Shown in pieces: positions 12,651 to 24,000 of a DNA stretch of 64,000 nucleotides. Positions within the stretch are counted from its first letter, which is position 1, and the number at the start of each line of letters is the position of its first letter. A program made the position numbers and the translations under genes. A model generated the notes under the pieces. It was given only the letters and a program-made list of their open reading frames with translations. It did no database searches and had not been told where the DNA came from. Source of the stretch: Motacilla alba alba (Eukaryota > Chordata > Aves > Passeriformes > Motacillidae); assembly GCF_015832195.1 (NCBI RefSeq), contig NC_052031.1:11347850-11411849 (forward strand). The letters run 5' to 3'.

Positions 12651-12678
12651 CCTCCCTCCCTCCTCCCTCCTCCCTCCT
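12651..12678 (+). promoter_or_regulatory. Pure pyrimidine tract, G-quadruplex-capable on the minus strand
   Basis: Twenty-eight consecutive pyrimidines built from CCTCCC and CCTCCT blocks, preceded by similar interrupted C/T-rich sequence from 12607. The complementary strand has several closely spaced GGG runs separated by A or AGGA, which meets the usual quadruplex pattern. It lies about 60 bp before the short upstream ORF, where a CpG-island start site or proximal promoter would be expected. Any regulatory role is inference. Confidence 0.6.
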
Positions 12679-12738
12679 GCCAGTTTCTCTACAACTAGTG
12701 CATCCACGCGCAGGCAGGGTCCGGCCGCCGCGGCTGCC

Positions 12739-12753
12739 ATGGATATCAGCTAA
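12739..12753 (+). CDS. Four-codon upstream ORF (MDIS) in the MAGI2 leader
   Basis: ATG GAT ATC AGC TAA sits 189 bp before the MAGI2 start codon, with gcc before the ATG and G after it, which is close to the optimal vertebrate initiation context. The main MAGI2 start has G at -3 but T at +4, so it is weaker. If the transcript begins upstream of 12739, scanning ribosomes should often translate this minimal ORF first and then reinitiate. The peptide itself is unlikely to have a function. The start is supported only by context, and transcript coverage is unproven. Confidence 0.5.
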   Translation: MDIS

Positions 12754-12941
12754 AGCCGGGAGCAGCGGGCACAGAGGCGCTCCCCGACCCAGCTCGCAGC
12801 CCGCGGCACAGCCGCGGCCGCTGCCGCCCGCCCCGAGCCTGCCCGGAGGAGCGCGGCTGCCCCGGGGAGTGGGGGCAGAGAGGGAGGGGGGAAGAAGCAC
12901 AAGACTGCAGGGAGGGAGTCGGGCAGAGCATCCCCACGGCA

Positions 12942-13242
12942 ATGTCCAAGGGCTTGAAGAAAAAAAGCCACTGGACGAGCAGAGTCCACGAGATCGTGAT
13001 CGTGAGGAACCCGGAGGGACAGCTGGGCTTCGAGCTGAAGGGGGGCGCCGAGAATGGGCAGTTCCCCTACCTGGGGGAAGTGAAGCCCGGCAAGGTGGCC
13101 TATGAGGGCGGCAGCAAGTTGGTGCCGGAGGAGCTGCTGCTGGAGGTGAACGAGACCCCCGTGGCCGGGCTCACCATCAGGGATGTGCTGGCCGTGATCA
13201 AGCACTGCAAGGACCCCATCCGCCTCAAGTGCGTCAAGCAAG
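12942..13242 (+). CDS. MAGI2: MAGI2 first coding exon (N-terminal PDZ domain)
   Basis: This exon encodes the first 100 residues of MAGI2 (S-SCAM), a membrane-associated guanylate kinase with inverted domain order that scaffolds receptors, ion channels and PTEN at synapses, podocyte slit diaphragms and junctions. The protein opens MSKGLKKKSHWTSRVHE. Next come the PDZ carboxylate-binding loop QLGF at residues 27-30, the stretch ELKGGAENGQFPYLGEVKPG at 31-50, and the LLLEVN...VAGLTIRDVLAVIKHC core at about 65-89. This matches the MAGI2 N-terminus far better than MAGI1 or MAGI3. The start is fixed by that homology. The exon is 301 nt and ends KCVKQ plus one base, at caag|gtaagg, giving a phase-1 intron whose next exon should complete a glycine codon. 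The guanylate kinase, WW and remaining PDZ domains lie beyond the window. The open frame past 13242 to 13742 is intron read-through. Confidence 0.96.
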
Positions 13243-13248
13243 GTAAGG
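13243..13248 (+). other. MAGI2: Splice donor of MAGI2 coding exon 1
   Basis: The sequence gtaagg directly follows the exon end caag, a near-consensus vertebrate 5' splice site. It falls at the point where MAGI2 homology stops and the translated text becomes a proline/glycine-rich, low-complexity read-through. Confidence 0.93.
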
Positions 13249-16200
13249 CAGGCGCGGGCCCCCCTCTCTGCCCACCCCCTGGGGGCCGGGGCAGGTCTGG
13301 GGGAGCGGAGGGGGAGCAACTTTGTTGCTGCAGTTTGACTTTCCCCCTCCCCGCCGGAGCCGCCCCCTCCCCGGCGGCGGGGGGAGGATGCGAGCGGCGC
13401 TGCGCGGTACCCGCAGCCGGGCGAATTAAATGTGCGTCAGTGACAGCGCTTCGCCATGCCGGGGGGGGCCGGGCGGGGGGCGGCGGCAGCACCCCCTGCA
13501 GCCCCGGTCTCACGGGGACGGGTCCCCCCCCGGCCCGAGCCGAGCCGAGCTACCGGCCCCGGGCCCCGCCGCCCCTCCGGTTGCTGCTGGCGCTGCCGGG
13601 GCCGGAGCGGCGGCCGGGGCCGGCTGCGGAGCGGGGCTTGCCCTTGGCTTCGCCTCTCTCCGGGCGCCTTGGCTTGGGGACGGGGGCTGCCGCCGCTCGC
13701 CGGGTCCCTGGTGGCGCCCAGGGTGGCTTTAGCATCTCTTAAGTGTCATTAGCGGGAAAGTCATTCATTTGATCCCTGGTGAAAACGATCGCTAATCCCA
13801 GGGAACGGGGAGCTCAGAGCGAGTGAGAGGACAGGCAGAAAGAAACTTTTGGGAGAGAACGGTACACTCTTGCCTCGCCTCTGTTTCGCTTATTTGTTTT
13901 TAAATACTGTAATAGGTTAATGCGTTTCCAGGAAAGTCAATAGAGGAGAGACGCCACAGATGCTGTTTATATGTTTGTTTCTGTCGTCTTCAAACTATGC
14001 TGAGTTGAGTTCTCTGCAGCTGAACGCTCGCGAGGAGGTTTCTGCTACCCCAGCAGCATTTGTGGAGCCCAGGAGCTGCTCTGGGAGCCGAGTCTGTAGG
14101 TGCTCCCTGGCTATGGGTGGTGCAGCGGCTGTAGGCGTATCGCTGAAGTACGCATTCCAGCCGGGCAGGGAGCCCAGCCATTGAAAACTTGGGAATTTCT
14201 GCGGTGGGAAGTTTTTAGATACCATGCATCAGAGGCGCTTGTGCTCTGCAACTCTAGCCATCAGCCTGTGCTCAGAGGACACAGAGGAGAATCTCTCTGG
14301 CACTCGGTATAATTTGGCAATTTTACTTCCTCTTTGTAATTGACGGTTTATTGTTTAAAGTATAATTTGCGATCTTCTGAATGCTTGAAGATTATGCTAA
14401 TTATTAGTTTATCCAGACATGGCAGAACCAGTAGAAAGAATCTGATTTCCACTCAGGCCTTCAGAATGTACTTTATTGTATATTCAGTTATCTCCATGAG
14501 GTCAAGCTCTATATACAGATACAATCTGGGAGTTTTTTATTTGTCCTTATGGGTAAGTTGTGCAATGTGCTGTAGATCATATCTTGACAGTCGGGCTATG
14601 CAGGGAGACACAATAGTTCATGTGATAAGTGAAGATTAAAAATTACTATAATGGATTCTGTCTTGGCAGCGTAGTGTCATCTTTGGGCACCTGAACTCTG
14701 GGAAAGCTGCTCTGTACTGTCCTCTTTTTATTAATAATTTTGGTATGAGTGGTCTTACTGTGATGGGATTCAAAAAGAAGCAGCATTTGAAGTGTCAAGA
14801 AGATAAGGGTACATTGTCTGTAAACCAATTTTAATTTTTTTATTTCAGAAATCCTCTAGGTTCTTTACAATAAGGCAAATAAAAGGTTACTTTGAGTTGC
14901 TATGTGAAACATATGTCCTATTTCTTCACTGTTTTTATAACATTTCTCTTTAAGTCAAAGCAACCACTGGTGATTCATTAATGTGTGCACCCTTATTAAA
15001 TTACCTGTCATACATGAATTAGGGACACTAGTGAGGCTTTTAGTCTGGGAATTACTGCAATCTTCTGCATGAGGCATACAGGATAAATTCTAAATTCTAC
15101 CTAATTCTGTGTATCTGTACCTGTATCTCTACATATCCGAGGAGTTTCAGTTCAGCATGTTAACTCACTGCAGTTTTAATGCAAGTTCTCAAAGCACTGG
15201 CCACATGTCTGTGTGTGTGGAAATGACAGTTCAGCATAGATTCTTGGACTGAGAAAGACTTCCTGGCTGGAATGATCTTTCATGTGCTCCAGTACCCTTT
15301 ACGCCAAAGAGAGAGGCCTTCTGGATCCAACTTCCTATTTGAAAAAAAAAAAAAAAAATTCAATGGTTTGTGCACTTTACTACCTGACTCCTCCCTCCAG
15401 TGTAAGCCAGTGCATCCCTGCGCCCCTCGGTGACAAAGCACAGGCAGCCACGGTACAGCAATATTACTATTCCCTGACAGTGCTTTGCAGCAGTGTGTAG
15501 GAGAGAAAAGGCTGAGCAATAAAATCTTTATATGTTTTTGTAACTTTTTTACTCCTTTTAATTACGAAGCACCTTTAGTGTGCTGGAACAAGGTTAATGA
15601 CTCCATTATCATTGTTTCCGCATAATTTATCAACAGTATCTCTGTCAATTAGAATAGCATGACCTTGAATGCACCATGTGACTGTAGCTGCTTTTTCAGT
15701 GCTGCCTAGGAATGAAGTCAGAGAGAGAAATGTGGAGGTAGGACACGACTATTTATAATGTGATCTTTAAGAGACTGTGAGCATTTCTCTTGTTTGAAAG
15801 TTTTGACAATTCAGCAATGAAAATTTACTTGTAGATGAAATCAGGGAATGGCTAATTCCAGAATTAGCTGTTTTAAAGCATAGAAATGGTGCTTTCATGA
15901 TTTTTCCTTATGTTATGTTTGATTAAACACCCCCCCTCTCTGAAATAATTAAATACTTCATAATTTTTTACATCACTAGATTAAATACTATTTTTGAAAA
16001 GTCAGATGGAATATTGCTATTTTGTGTTAGCTAAACATCTTGCATTATAAAAACCCCAAACATCTAATGTAGGAGTTGCTGCATATTATGAGGAGGAGTA
16101 AACTTCATGAGAAACTAATTTGCAGTTCCATGGTATAAATCAACATGAATTCTTCTAGGTATGACACCTGATAAATAAATATGGTTTTAAAACAGGACAT

Positions 16201-19200
16201 TGTGCCTGGGTTTGCATGAGAGGAAAAGACTGTAAGAATCATCATTATTATTATTTAGTCTTAATTGTAAGAGTTCACAAAGAAATATTACTTGGAGACT
16301 ATTTCCTGTTTGGGTTTGTTCATTATTTTTTTTGGGTTTTTTTTTGAGAGCCACTTGTTGTGCTACTGTTGGCAGAATCTCAGAGAATCTCTGGAAACAC
16401 ATGGGATGAAATCTTGGCCCAGATGAAGTCAAAGGCAAAGCTGTCTTTGACATCAGATAAAGAAGGCAGGGTTTCCTCTGCAAAACCCCATGCTTTTTTG
16501 AATATATATTCTTCCAATGAGAGAACTGTATACAGCATTTACATGAATTTGGCGTATTGCAAATGTACATTTTGACCTTCTGCTCCATTGGGTGAGGATA
16601 AGAGCCTTTTACTGTTTCTTAAAGAAATACTTCTGAATTTCAGATGTGTTTGTTTTCACATGCAGAACAGTTTGGATTAAGTGCTGTCTTCTTCCCACAC
16701 ATGTACAGATGCGTAGTTGTAAAAGTAGCAGTGTGTTAAGGAAAGGCATCTTAATTTGGATAAGTAATCACATGGGGAAGAGTCATACAGGGAGCAATGT
16801 TGCCTCCAGTTCCACTGTCTGTTCACTGCTGTCTCAGATCCACAGTAATTCCCAGCAGTGGCTGACCAGGTCTGTGCTGTGCACACTCACTCCTTGAGGG
16901 GTTGCACGAAAAGCCCATTTGGTTGTACTGCATAAACCAGGATCTTTATTCTTTACATAGAGTTATAAAATTCCACAGATGCCCTCAGCAGAAACCCAGT
17001 GAACAGCCTGAAAACATGGATTTCAGAACTCAGGAGCATTGCAAAAGATTTTGTCCTGGAACTCCTGCCTGATGCATCTCTTTCTGAAGGAAAGTGGTTT
17101 GGATGTATTAAGTAACCAGGTGATCTGACCAGCTGAGCAATTTAATTTATTTTTAGAAGTATTTCATGGTATGACTATTTGAAATATGAAGAAAACAGAC
17201 ACTTTCTATGGATACTTTCTAATGGCTCTTATCTGACTCTAAATAGTAAGACTTTAAGTGTCAACCCCTAATTCTTTAGCTCCTTATGCAAAAAAGACAT
17301 TTAGAATACATAATGTTAGGAGGAACTAAAAACTAGTTTAATTTTCTCAGTCCAATCATTTACTTAATAGTAAGCATATGCTAGAATGTTTTACTGGCTG
17401 TAGATGTACTTTGGGCATATTTTCAAGTGCTTTCCCAGTCAGGAAAAGGTTTGGACCCTCATTAGGATGGATGCAAGAGCAGCCAAGTTTGGGCAGACTG
17501 CATCCTCCACATCCTATTCCTGGTGGCCTTGACTGTGGTTGCTGAGCAAAGACTAAAAGGACACAGGGATGGTACTGTCACAACAACCACTGATTTGTGG
17601 CTAAGCGGTTTAGTAACCTTGTAGTGTTTTTTCTTAATGGGTTCATCCATAAGCTTTGCAATTAAAACCTGGCTTAACTTTTAAATTTTCTTTAAAAGTC
17701 TTTGACAGGCCTTTTGACAGAGAAATGCAGGAATGTTGTGATTTTCCAAAGTTTTGACTGCATGTGTAAACATGTTAGCTAGTTAAAATATTAGTATTTT
17801 ACTACAGACTTTTTCATACAGATATTCACATGTATAATTTTTTTTAATTTCTTGTTATTTAAGGTCATAAATAATTATCTTCTACATTCATTAAAACACT
17901 CTGTGCATATAGTCTTTTGGTGATCTTTATTCCTGGATATCACTATATACTGGATTCCAACATGGGAATGTTAGATATAGTATCTTCACAAGAACAGTAT
18001 TTTGCAACAGAAAGCTGCATGATTTTCCAAAATAATAAAAATCACAAGGGTCTTTCAAAAACCAGACCCAAAGAACCCTGAAAACCTGTGTGGTTTACTT
18101 TTCTCTGTGACTTTTGCATAGATAGTATTTGAAAATAAACTTACTCCTTTTCCTAATTTATGCTCCTTAGGATTTTATTAACTTCTGAAATTAAATTCAG
18201 AGTTATTTTTTACCATTACTTTATGTTATTCTTATGCTTGTCCATCTTAATTTAAAGACCATTGAAGCTGACTTCTGACTCATGTAGCTTGTGATTTATT
18301 CTTCAGCTCCTCCAGAGAGCTTGTGATGTTTCATGTCAGGGACTCTGTGTTCACTGGCAGTAGAATTATAATCATCAGTCTTTTTCCTTCCCTGAGAATT
18401 ACAAATGTGCCATTAAAAGATGGGGCCATGACTTTGTTAGTGCATCATTTCCTTGAAGAAATTAAATAATTGAGAGTGCTCTGCTTAGTTCTGTTTAGTC
18501 ACATGAGGTAAAGTTAATTTTACAGTAAGACTTGTACATCTATTGATACTGTTGACATCAAAGGAAAGCACTGGTGCAAGGGGGTAGAACTGTGTCTGAC
18601 TTCCTTTATGCATCCTACAACCTCACCTGCATTAATTCAGCACTTCATGAAAGATATGGATTCTGAGCTTTTGCTTTCAGTGTTCTTGATCTTCTCCTTG
18701 CTCTTTACAGATGAGGAGCTCCTTTCATGACATGAAAGATTCTATAAATTATTCATCTACATATTTTGTATACAAGAAGTGGTGTATACATAGAAAAAAG
18801 TACTCCTTCAAAAGGGACTTATGGGAGGAGGTGGTCACAACTGTGATTTGGAAAGGGTGATGGAAAGGGCTGCAGTAGTTGTAGAAGCAGATGTTTCTTG
18901 TTCTTCTCTTCCTCATGGTGCTATAAACAAATAAAATAAAAAAAGGATTTTTTTTTTACTGGGGACCATTGAATCGAAGTTCAAAGAATGCAGTGATATT
19001 TTTTTGACTGTGTTAACATTCTCAAATATTTTTGCTTATGTACGACATGTACTTAGATGTTTATAAATATAACAATATACATAAAATTTGTACAATCTTT
19101 GGGTTTTTTTGAGACTGGTAGAAAATTTCGTCTTTAGGTTGAGATTGTGTAAGAATTTGTATAGTACTGCTATGCAAGTATTGCTACAGTACTACTCTAG

Positions 19201-20342
19201 AATATCTTTTATTCAAGTTTTGTTGCAAATATATATGACAGTTACAATGAACCCATACACTCTGGTGGCCAAGAAATGTACAGAATGTCACAGGATTCTG
19301 CAGTAGGAAATAAAATAATCATCAACTTTAGAATAAGGTTGACTAGATGCCTATCCAAGTAGGTGCAATCTAGAGCAGAGTTGGATGGTATTGATTTCAG
19401 TGGCAAAGTGCCTGTCATTGGGTTTTGTTGCTGAATGCCATTACAATGCTGGCCTTAACTGAATTTTTTAAAACCACAGGGGTTGTGATCCCAACAGTAT
19501 CTCTTCAACAGACCCGATTTGTTATAAATCTACTTTTCTTCAATATCACAGAAATCCATACAGTAAGAAGGTGTCATACTTTTCTGGCCATTTGTGTAGC
19601 TTTCTAACTGTAGGCTGAAACTACCCAATGAAAAGTGGAATGGTGGGCAGAAGTGAGAGAAAAGAAACTTATGGCTTTAACAAAAAATATTTAGCTTTCC
19701 TAAACTGGACAAAAATCCTCATTTCTAAATTATAATCTCAAAAACAGTACTTATGGTTTGAATGTTCTTTTAATGTTAGTCCAAAATCTCTCATTTATTC
19801 AAACCTGCTATCCACAATTTGGAGACTTCACTAGAGGCTGAGTTGAAAGAAAGCTGTTGTTTGTGTGTATCTGCCATGTATTTATCCTTTTTACATTATT
19901 CTTGAACTCCTAGTCAGTACCTTCAGATTGCTAGAATCCAGAAAGCTTAATCAAAAGGTAGCTTGCTGTCAACACAGCACTACCAGGTGTCTTCTCATTC
20001 ATACATACATTATGATTAGTAATATATGAATAATGCTGTTTCACTCTGCTTATCAGCTTCAGACGTTTCTCCTGGGTGTCTTTGATTATTTCCACAGCAC
20101 ATGAATTTGAAATGAAGGAAAGTAAGACAAGGAACAAAATGGAGAAAGTAAAATTGTGTGAAAGTTCCAGGAAAAAAAATTTAGAGACTATTCAAGTACA
20201 TTACTTGGTTTTAGAATGTATATGTTCTCTCATATTCAAGAGGGAGTACAGCCCTGTGCCTCCAGCACAGGAAAAATCAGCACAGGGAACATGTGTTTCC
20301 TAGGTCTGTCTTAGTGTCTTAGTTTCTCAAAGCATGTTGAAA
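13249..20342 (+). other. MAGI2: MAGI2 intron 1, proximal part
   Basis: The first ~480 bp are still GC-rich CpG island and the rest is AT-rich intron. No exon, RNA gene or recognised transposon is visible. A 17-base A-run lies at 15342-15358. The open frames are short and show no protein family features. Confidence 0.75.
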
Positions 20343-21010
20343 TCATAGAATCATTTAGTTTGGAAAAGACCTTTAAGATCATTGATTCCAACTGTTAACC
20401 CAGCACTGCTAAGTCCACGATTAAACTGTAACCTTAAGAGCCACATACATCTCCAGGGTTGGGTGGCTCAACCACTTATTTTCCTGGGCAGCTTTTTCAA
20501 ATGTTTGACAATGCTTTCAGAGAAGAAATTTTTCCTAATATCCAATCCAAACCTCCCTTATGCAACTTGAGGCCATTTCTTCTTGTCCTATTAATTTGTT
20601 ACTTGGGAGAAGAGGCTGACCCCCACCCAGCTACACCTCTTTTCAGGCAGCTGTAGAGAGTGATAAGGTCTCCCCTGAGCCTCTTTTTCTCCAGGCCAAA
20701 CACCCCCGCTCACTCAGCCACTCCTCATCAGCCTTGTGCTCCAGACCTTTCCCTCTGTTGCCTTTCTCTGGCCATGCTCCAGCACCTCAGTGTCTTGTAA
20801 CGAGTGGCCCAGAACTGAAAACACAAGATCATTGATAAAGATACTGAGCAGGCCTGGCCCAAACAGTGAGCCCTGAGGAACCCCACTGGTGCCTGCCCAC
20901 CAGCAGGATGTAGCTTCATTCCCCCACTCGCTAGGCCTACCGTCCAGTCAGTTTTACATGCAGCAAATGGTGCACCAGTCCAAGCTACGACCAGCTGGTT
21001 TCTCCAGAAG
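20343..21010 (-). mobile_element. CR1 LINE, 5'-truncated with internal deletion
   Basis: Plus-strand text runs from 'catagaatcatttagtttgg' through 'cttgaggccatttcttcttg', 'gagtgataaggtctcccctg', 'ctccaggccaaacaccc' and 'ggcccagaactgaaaacac', which is the standard reversed CR1 3' end. Near 20829 it jumps directly to 'gatcattgataaagatact', skipping several hundred bases of the usual element, so an internal deletion is likely. The body continues to about 21010. It is antisense to MAGI2. Confidence 0.92.
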
Positions 21011-24000
21011 AACACTGGTGTAAAGCTGTCCTTCTAAAATATGCACAATTAACTCATTCCAAAGGAAAAACAGCATTCCTCCTTCTTCAGATGAAAACAT
21101 GAGTTATTGTTAACACATCTGTGTTTCTGTCCCAAGTTCTCATGAAAGTAGGGTGAAATAATGTTGCCACCTTGAGAAGTGGGGGAAAAACACATATTTG
21201 TGTAGGATGACTTTCCTACATGTGTGATGTTCCTACAAAAAAAAAAAAAAGAGATTTACCAGGTAGTGTTTCGTTATGGACAGAACTGCATGCTGGGTTC
21301 CTTGCTGCTGAGGCAGCACCTCAGCCTCCCTGGCTCTGTTTCTGCATCCTTCTTCTCTGGTGCCAGCACAGTCGTGGTGTCATGGCCAGAAACACTACAT
21401 AGTGGTAGTGCAGGACCATAAACACTAAGTCGTTACTGCACCTTTCTTTTCAGGCCTCTGACCTTGGGAAGCAAAGGCAACAGTCCAGGTATTCAACACC
21501 ATGTGAAAATGGAATTAAAATACCAAATGTGCATGCTTTTTTTGGTTTTCAGACAAGACAAACTGGCTGTCTGCTGCCACATCCATAGACGAAATAATGC
21601 CTTTCTATATAAATTTCAATATAATATTTTTCTTACTTTCTTGAGCCATTCTTGGTTCAGATCAGTGTACTTCATGGAGGCCTCCCATACATTTGCAAAC
21701 CATGGAGCCCTATCTGCCACCAGCATTCTTTCTTGCTCACTCCAAGCCTTTTGTGCTGGTGAAGCACCTTCCTGCATCCCTGGAATTGATCTTTAACCTT
21801 TCAGGTAGCTCATCTTTCCGGTCTGACATTAGCACCAACTAGTTTATTCTTCCAGAAAGATATTTCTACCCTCTGTGCTTGAGTTCAGTTCAGAAAGCAT
21901 GCAGAAACTTGTTTTGACACAGAGTTCTGGCACTCCAGATCATGCCAGTTCTAATGGGAGAAAGCTTGGTGTAACAATCTCCCATTGTGCCTGGTCTGGG
22001 AGATATGTGGCACAGCCTTGACAGCATATGCCAGTCTCTATAGCCACTGATGGCAGCCATTTCATTGACTTATCCAGAATTATCAGATTTTTCACAGAGT
22101 TTCCAGATTACTACACTGGGGGCCAGGGTTTTCCTTTGACAGTCTGTTAGGTCAGACACTGAGGACAGAACTGAGGTTGCTCACTCTCTGCAGAGTCATA
22201 GAATGTTTGTTTTTAAAAATGCTGAAGAAATATTGTGTCCTCCTTATGCAGGGAAAAAAGGAAAAAAACCCCTAGAAATAGACTTCATCATTATGAGTAG
22301 TGCTCTTAGATTCACTGTGCATAGCAGAACAATGGAAAACAGTGGTAGAGTATAATGAGCAAAATTTCCTACACTATACTAGCAGGTACATTGTGTAGCT
22401 GTGTTAATGTAACATTAGTATTCCAGAGTGGAAATCTTTCCTGCAAACAGGTACAAATTGTCTTTTATTACTTATCTATTTATTGATAGTTTCGTATCTC
22501 ATGTTGTCCTTGCATTTCTCAAAATGAAATGTGCAAAATCATTTTTTAAACTGCACATTTTAAAGTTCTTTTTGTAATTAAAAAAATCTTCCAGCTTTGT
22601 TTCCATCATGCCAGTCATGAATTAATCTGCATATTTGTGATAAAATATTGCCATTTCATGAAACAACACCTAACCTGTCCTATAGAAACCGAAAGGAAAA
22701 AAATTGGGGCATCAGTCTCATTCCAGGATATCCATTTCACATATAAGTTCTTAAAACACACACCACTTTTTTTTCTACTTAAACTTAGAAAAGTGATCAA
22801 CAGTCCTATTTGTACCTCAAATGAGTTATGCTGCATAGTTTCTATAATGTTACATTCCCACAGCTGATTCTTTAACTAGTATGAAATGGAATGGCTGTGT
22901 TCATTTCTGTTATTCCCTTACTAAGTCCTTCTTTGTGCTAAATCTGCATTAATAAATGTCACATAAGCCTCTCACATGTTTCCAAAATGGTATGTTAGTA
23001 TAAACAAGTATTAATCCCATTATATTTTAATTCTCTGGCCTTGATTTTATTATAGGAACAGCAGTTTATATTTCCAAGTGTTGCAGGGTCCTGTTGCTAG
23101 CTTAAGAAGCTAAAAGATCATGCAGGTGCTTCTATCATGGAATTGAAATCCTGGTGAAGTGGGAAAGGGAGCAACTGCTGAACTCTTGTATCAGACTGAT
23201 GGAGGAGCTGAACACTTCTTCAGATTAAACTATTGAGTGCTTTGCTTAGGTAAAGTGTAATTACCCCCCAAATTCCCTGTTCAGCCACGACACTATCAGT
23301 TGGAAAACTCTCCTTGAAGCTCAGGCCTGCTGGGATGCCTACTTTGCACTTGATGATATTAGGTGGTTTGCTCTGACTCCTCTTCATTTTATATATATAC
23401 ATATGCAGGTGTATATATATAGTAATCATATAGTCATTACTTTTACTGGTGTTTCTGATTTCTCTTTTCATGTGGGTTTGTTATATCTGCCTATTGTCTC
23501 ACACATGAAATCTGAACTCGTGGTGAGAGAAACTGCCTTTCTGTTGTAGCAACTAGCATGGCAATTTCAAGTTGAGAGTCTCTCGTTTCTATGGCAATGT
23601 AAGGACGTATTCACATTAAATTCAGAGTCTATCATAATGAATCTCTTGGAATTAGTTGCTGGAAATATTCTGTATCATTTTAACATAGGATCTGTAACTC
23701 TGATCATACTTCAGTGTTGATGATAGAAGTTTTTAAGTGGATGAAAGCTGAGCAATATTTTTGGATTTAAGAGAATATAGTTAGTAGTTATTACTAATAT
23801 GGAGCTTCTGTTATTGGTAGTGCTGGTCTGTTGTGTCATGGTTTTTCTATTATAGTTACTGCTAGTGAAGCCTATTTAAAAAAAATCTTTGTTATACTGT
23901 GTACAGAGAATATGTTTCCTGAAGAATTTGGTTTTTCATTTTATCTACTTGATTACAAATGTGGAAGAACATTTCTGCCCTGTAAACTTCTGGAAGAATT

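Larger units (their letters stand above)
11830..13720 (+). promoter_or_regulatory. MAGI2: CpG island covering the MAGI2 promoter and exon 1
   Basis: Base composition changes sharply here from AT-rich to very GC-rich with abundant undepleted CpG, and reverts to AT-rich sequence soon after 13.72 kb. The island contains a GC box (ggggcgg at 12051-12057), the minisatellite, the pyrimidine tract, the 5' untranslated region and exon 1. No TATA box in a sensible position is obvious, which fits a dispersed CpG-island promoter. The exact start site cannot be read from sequence. It probably lies downstream of about 12.4 kb, because the ATG at 12002 opens a frame running to 13105, across the MAGI2 start in another frame. 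The stop-free frames over this interval on both strands are compositional. Confidence 0.85.

Noticed and set aside
11664..12753. Plus-strand frames of 301-409 codons across the CpG island
   Set aside because: They consist mainly of translated minisatellite in several frames at once, with proline/arginine/glycine-rich low-complexity text and no domain. One of them runs out of frame into MAGI2 exon 1.
13243..13742. Continuation of the MAGI2 open frame to codon 266
   Set aside because: Similarity to MAGI2 ends at a consensus donor (caag|gtaagg). The rest is GC-rich intron read-through.
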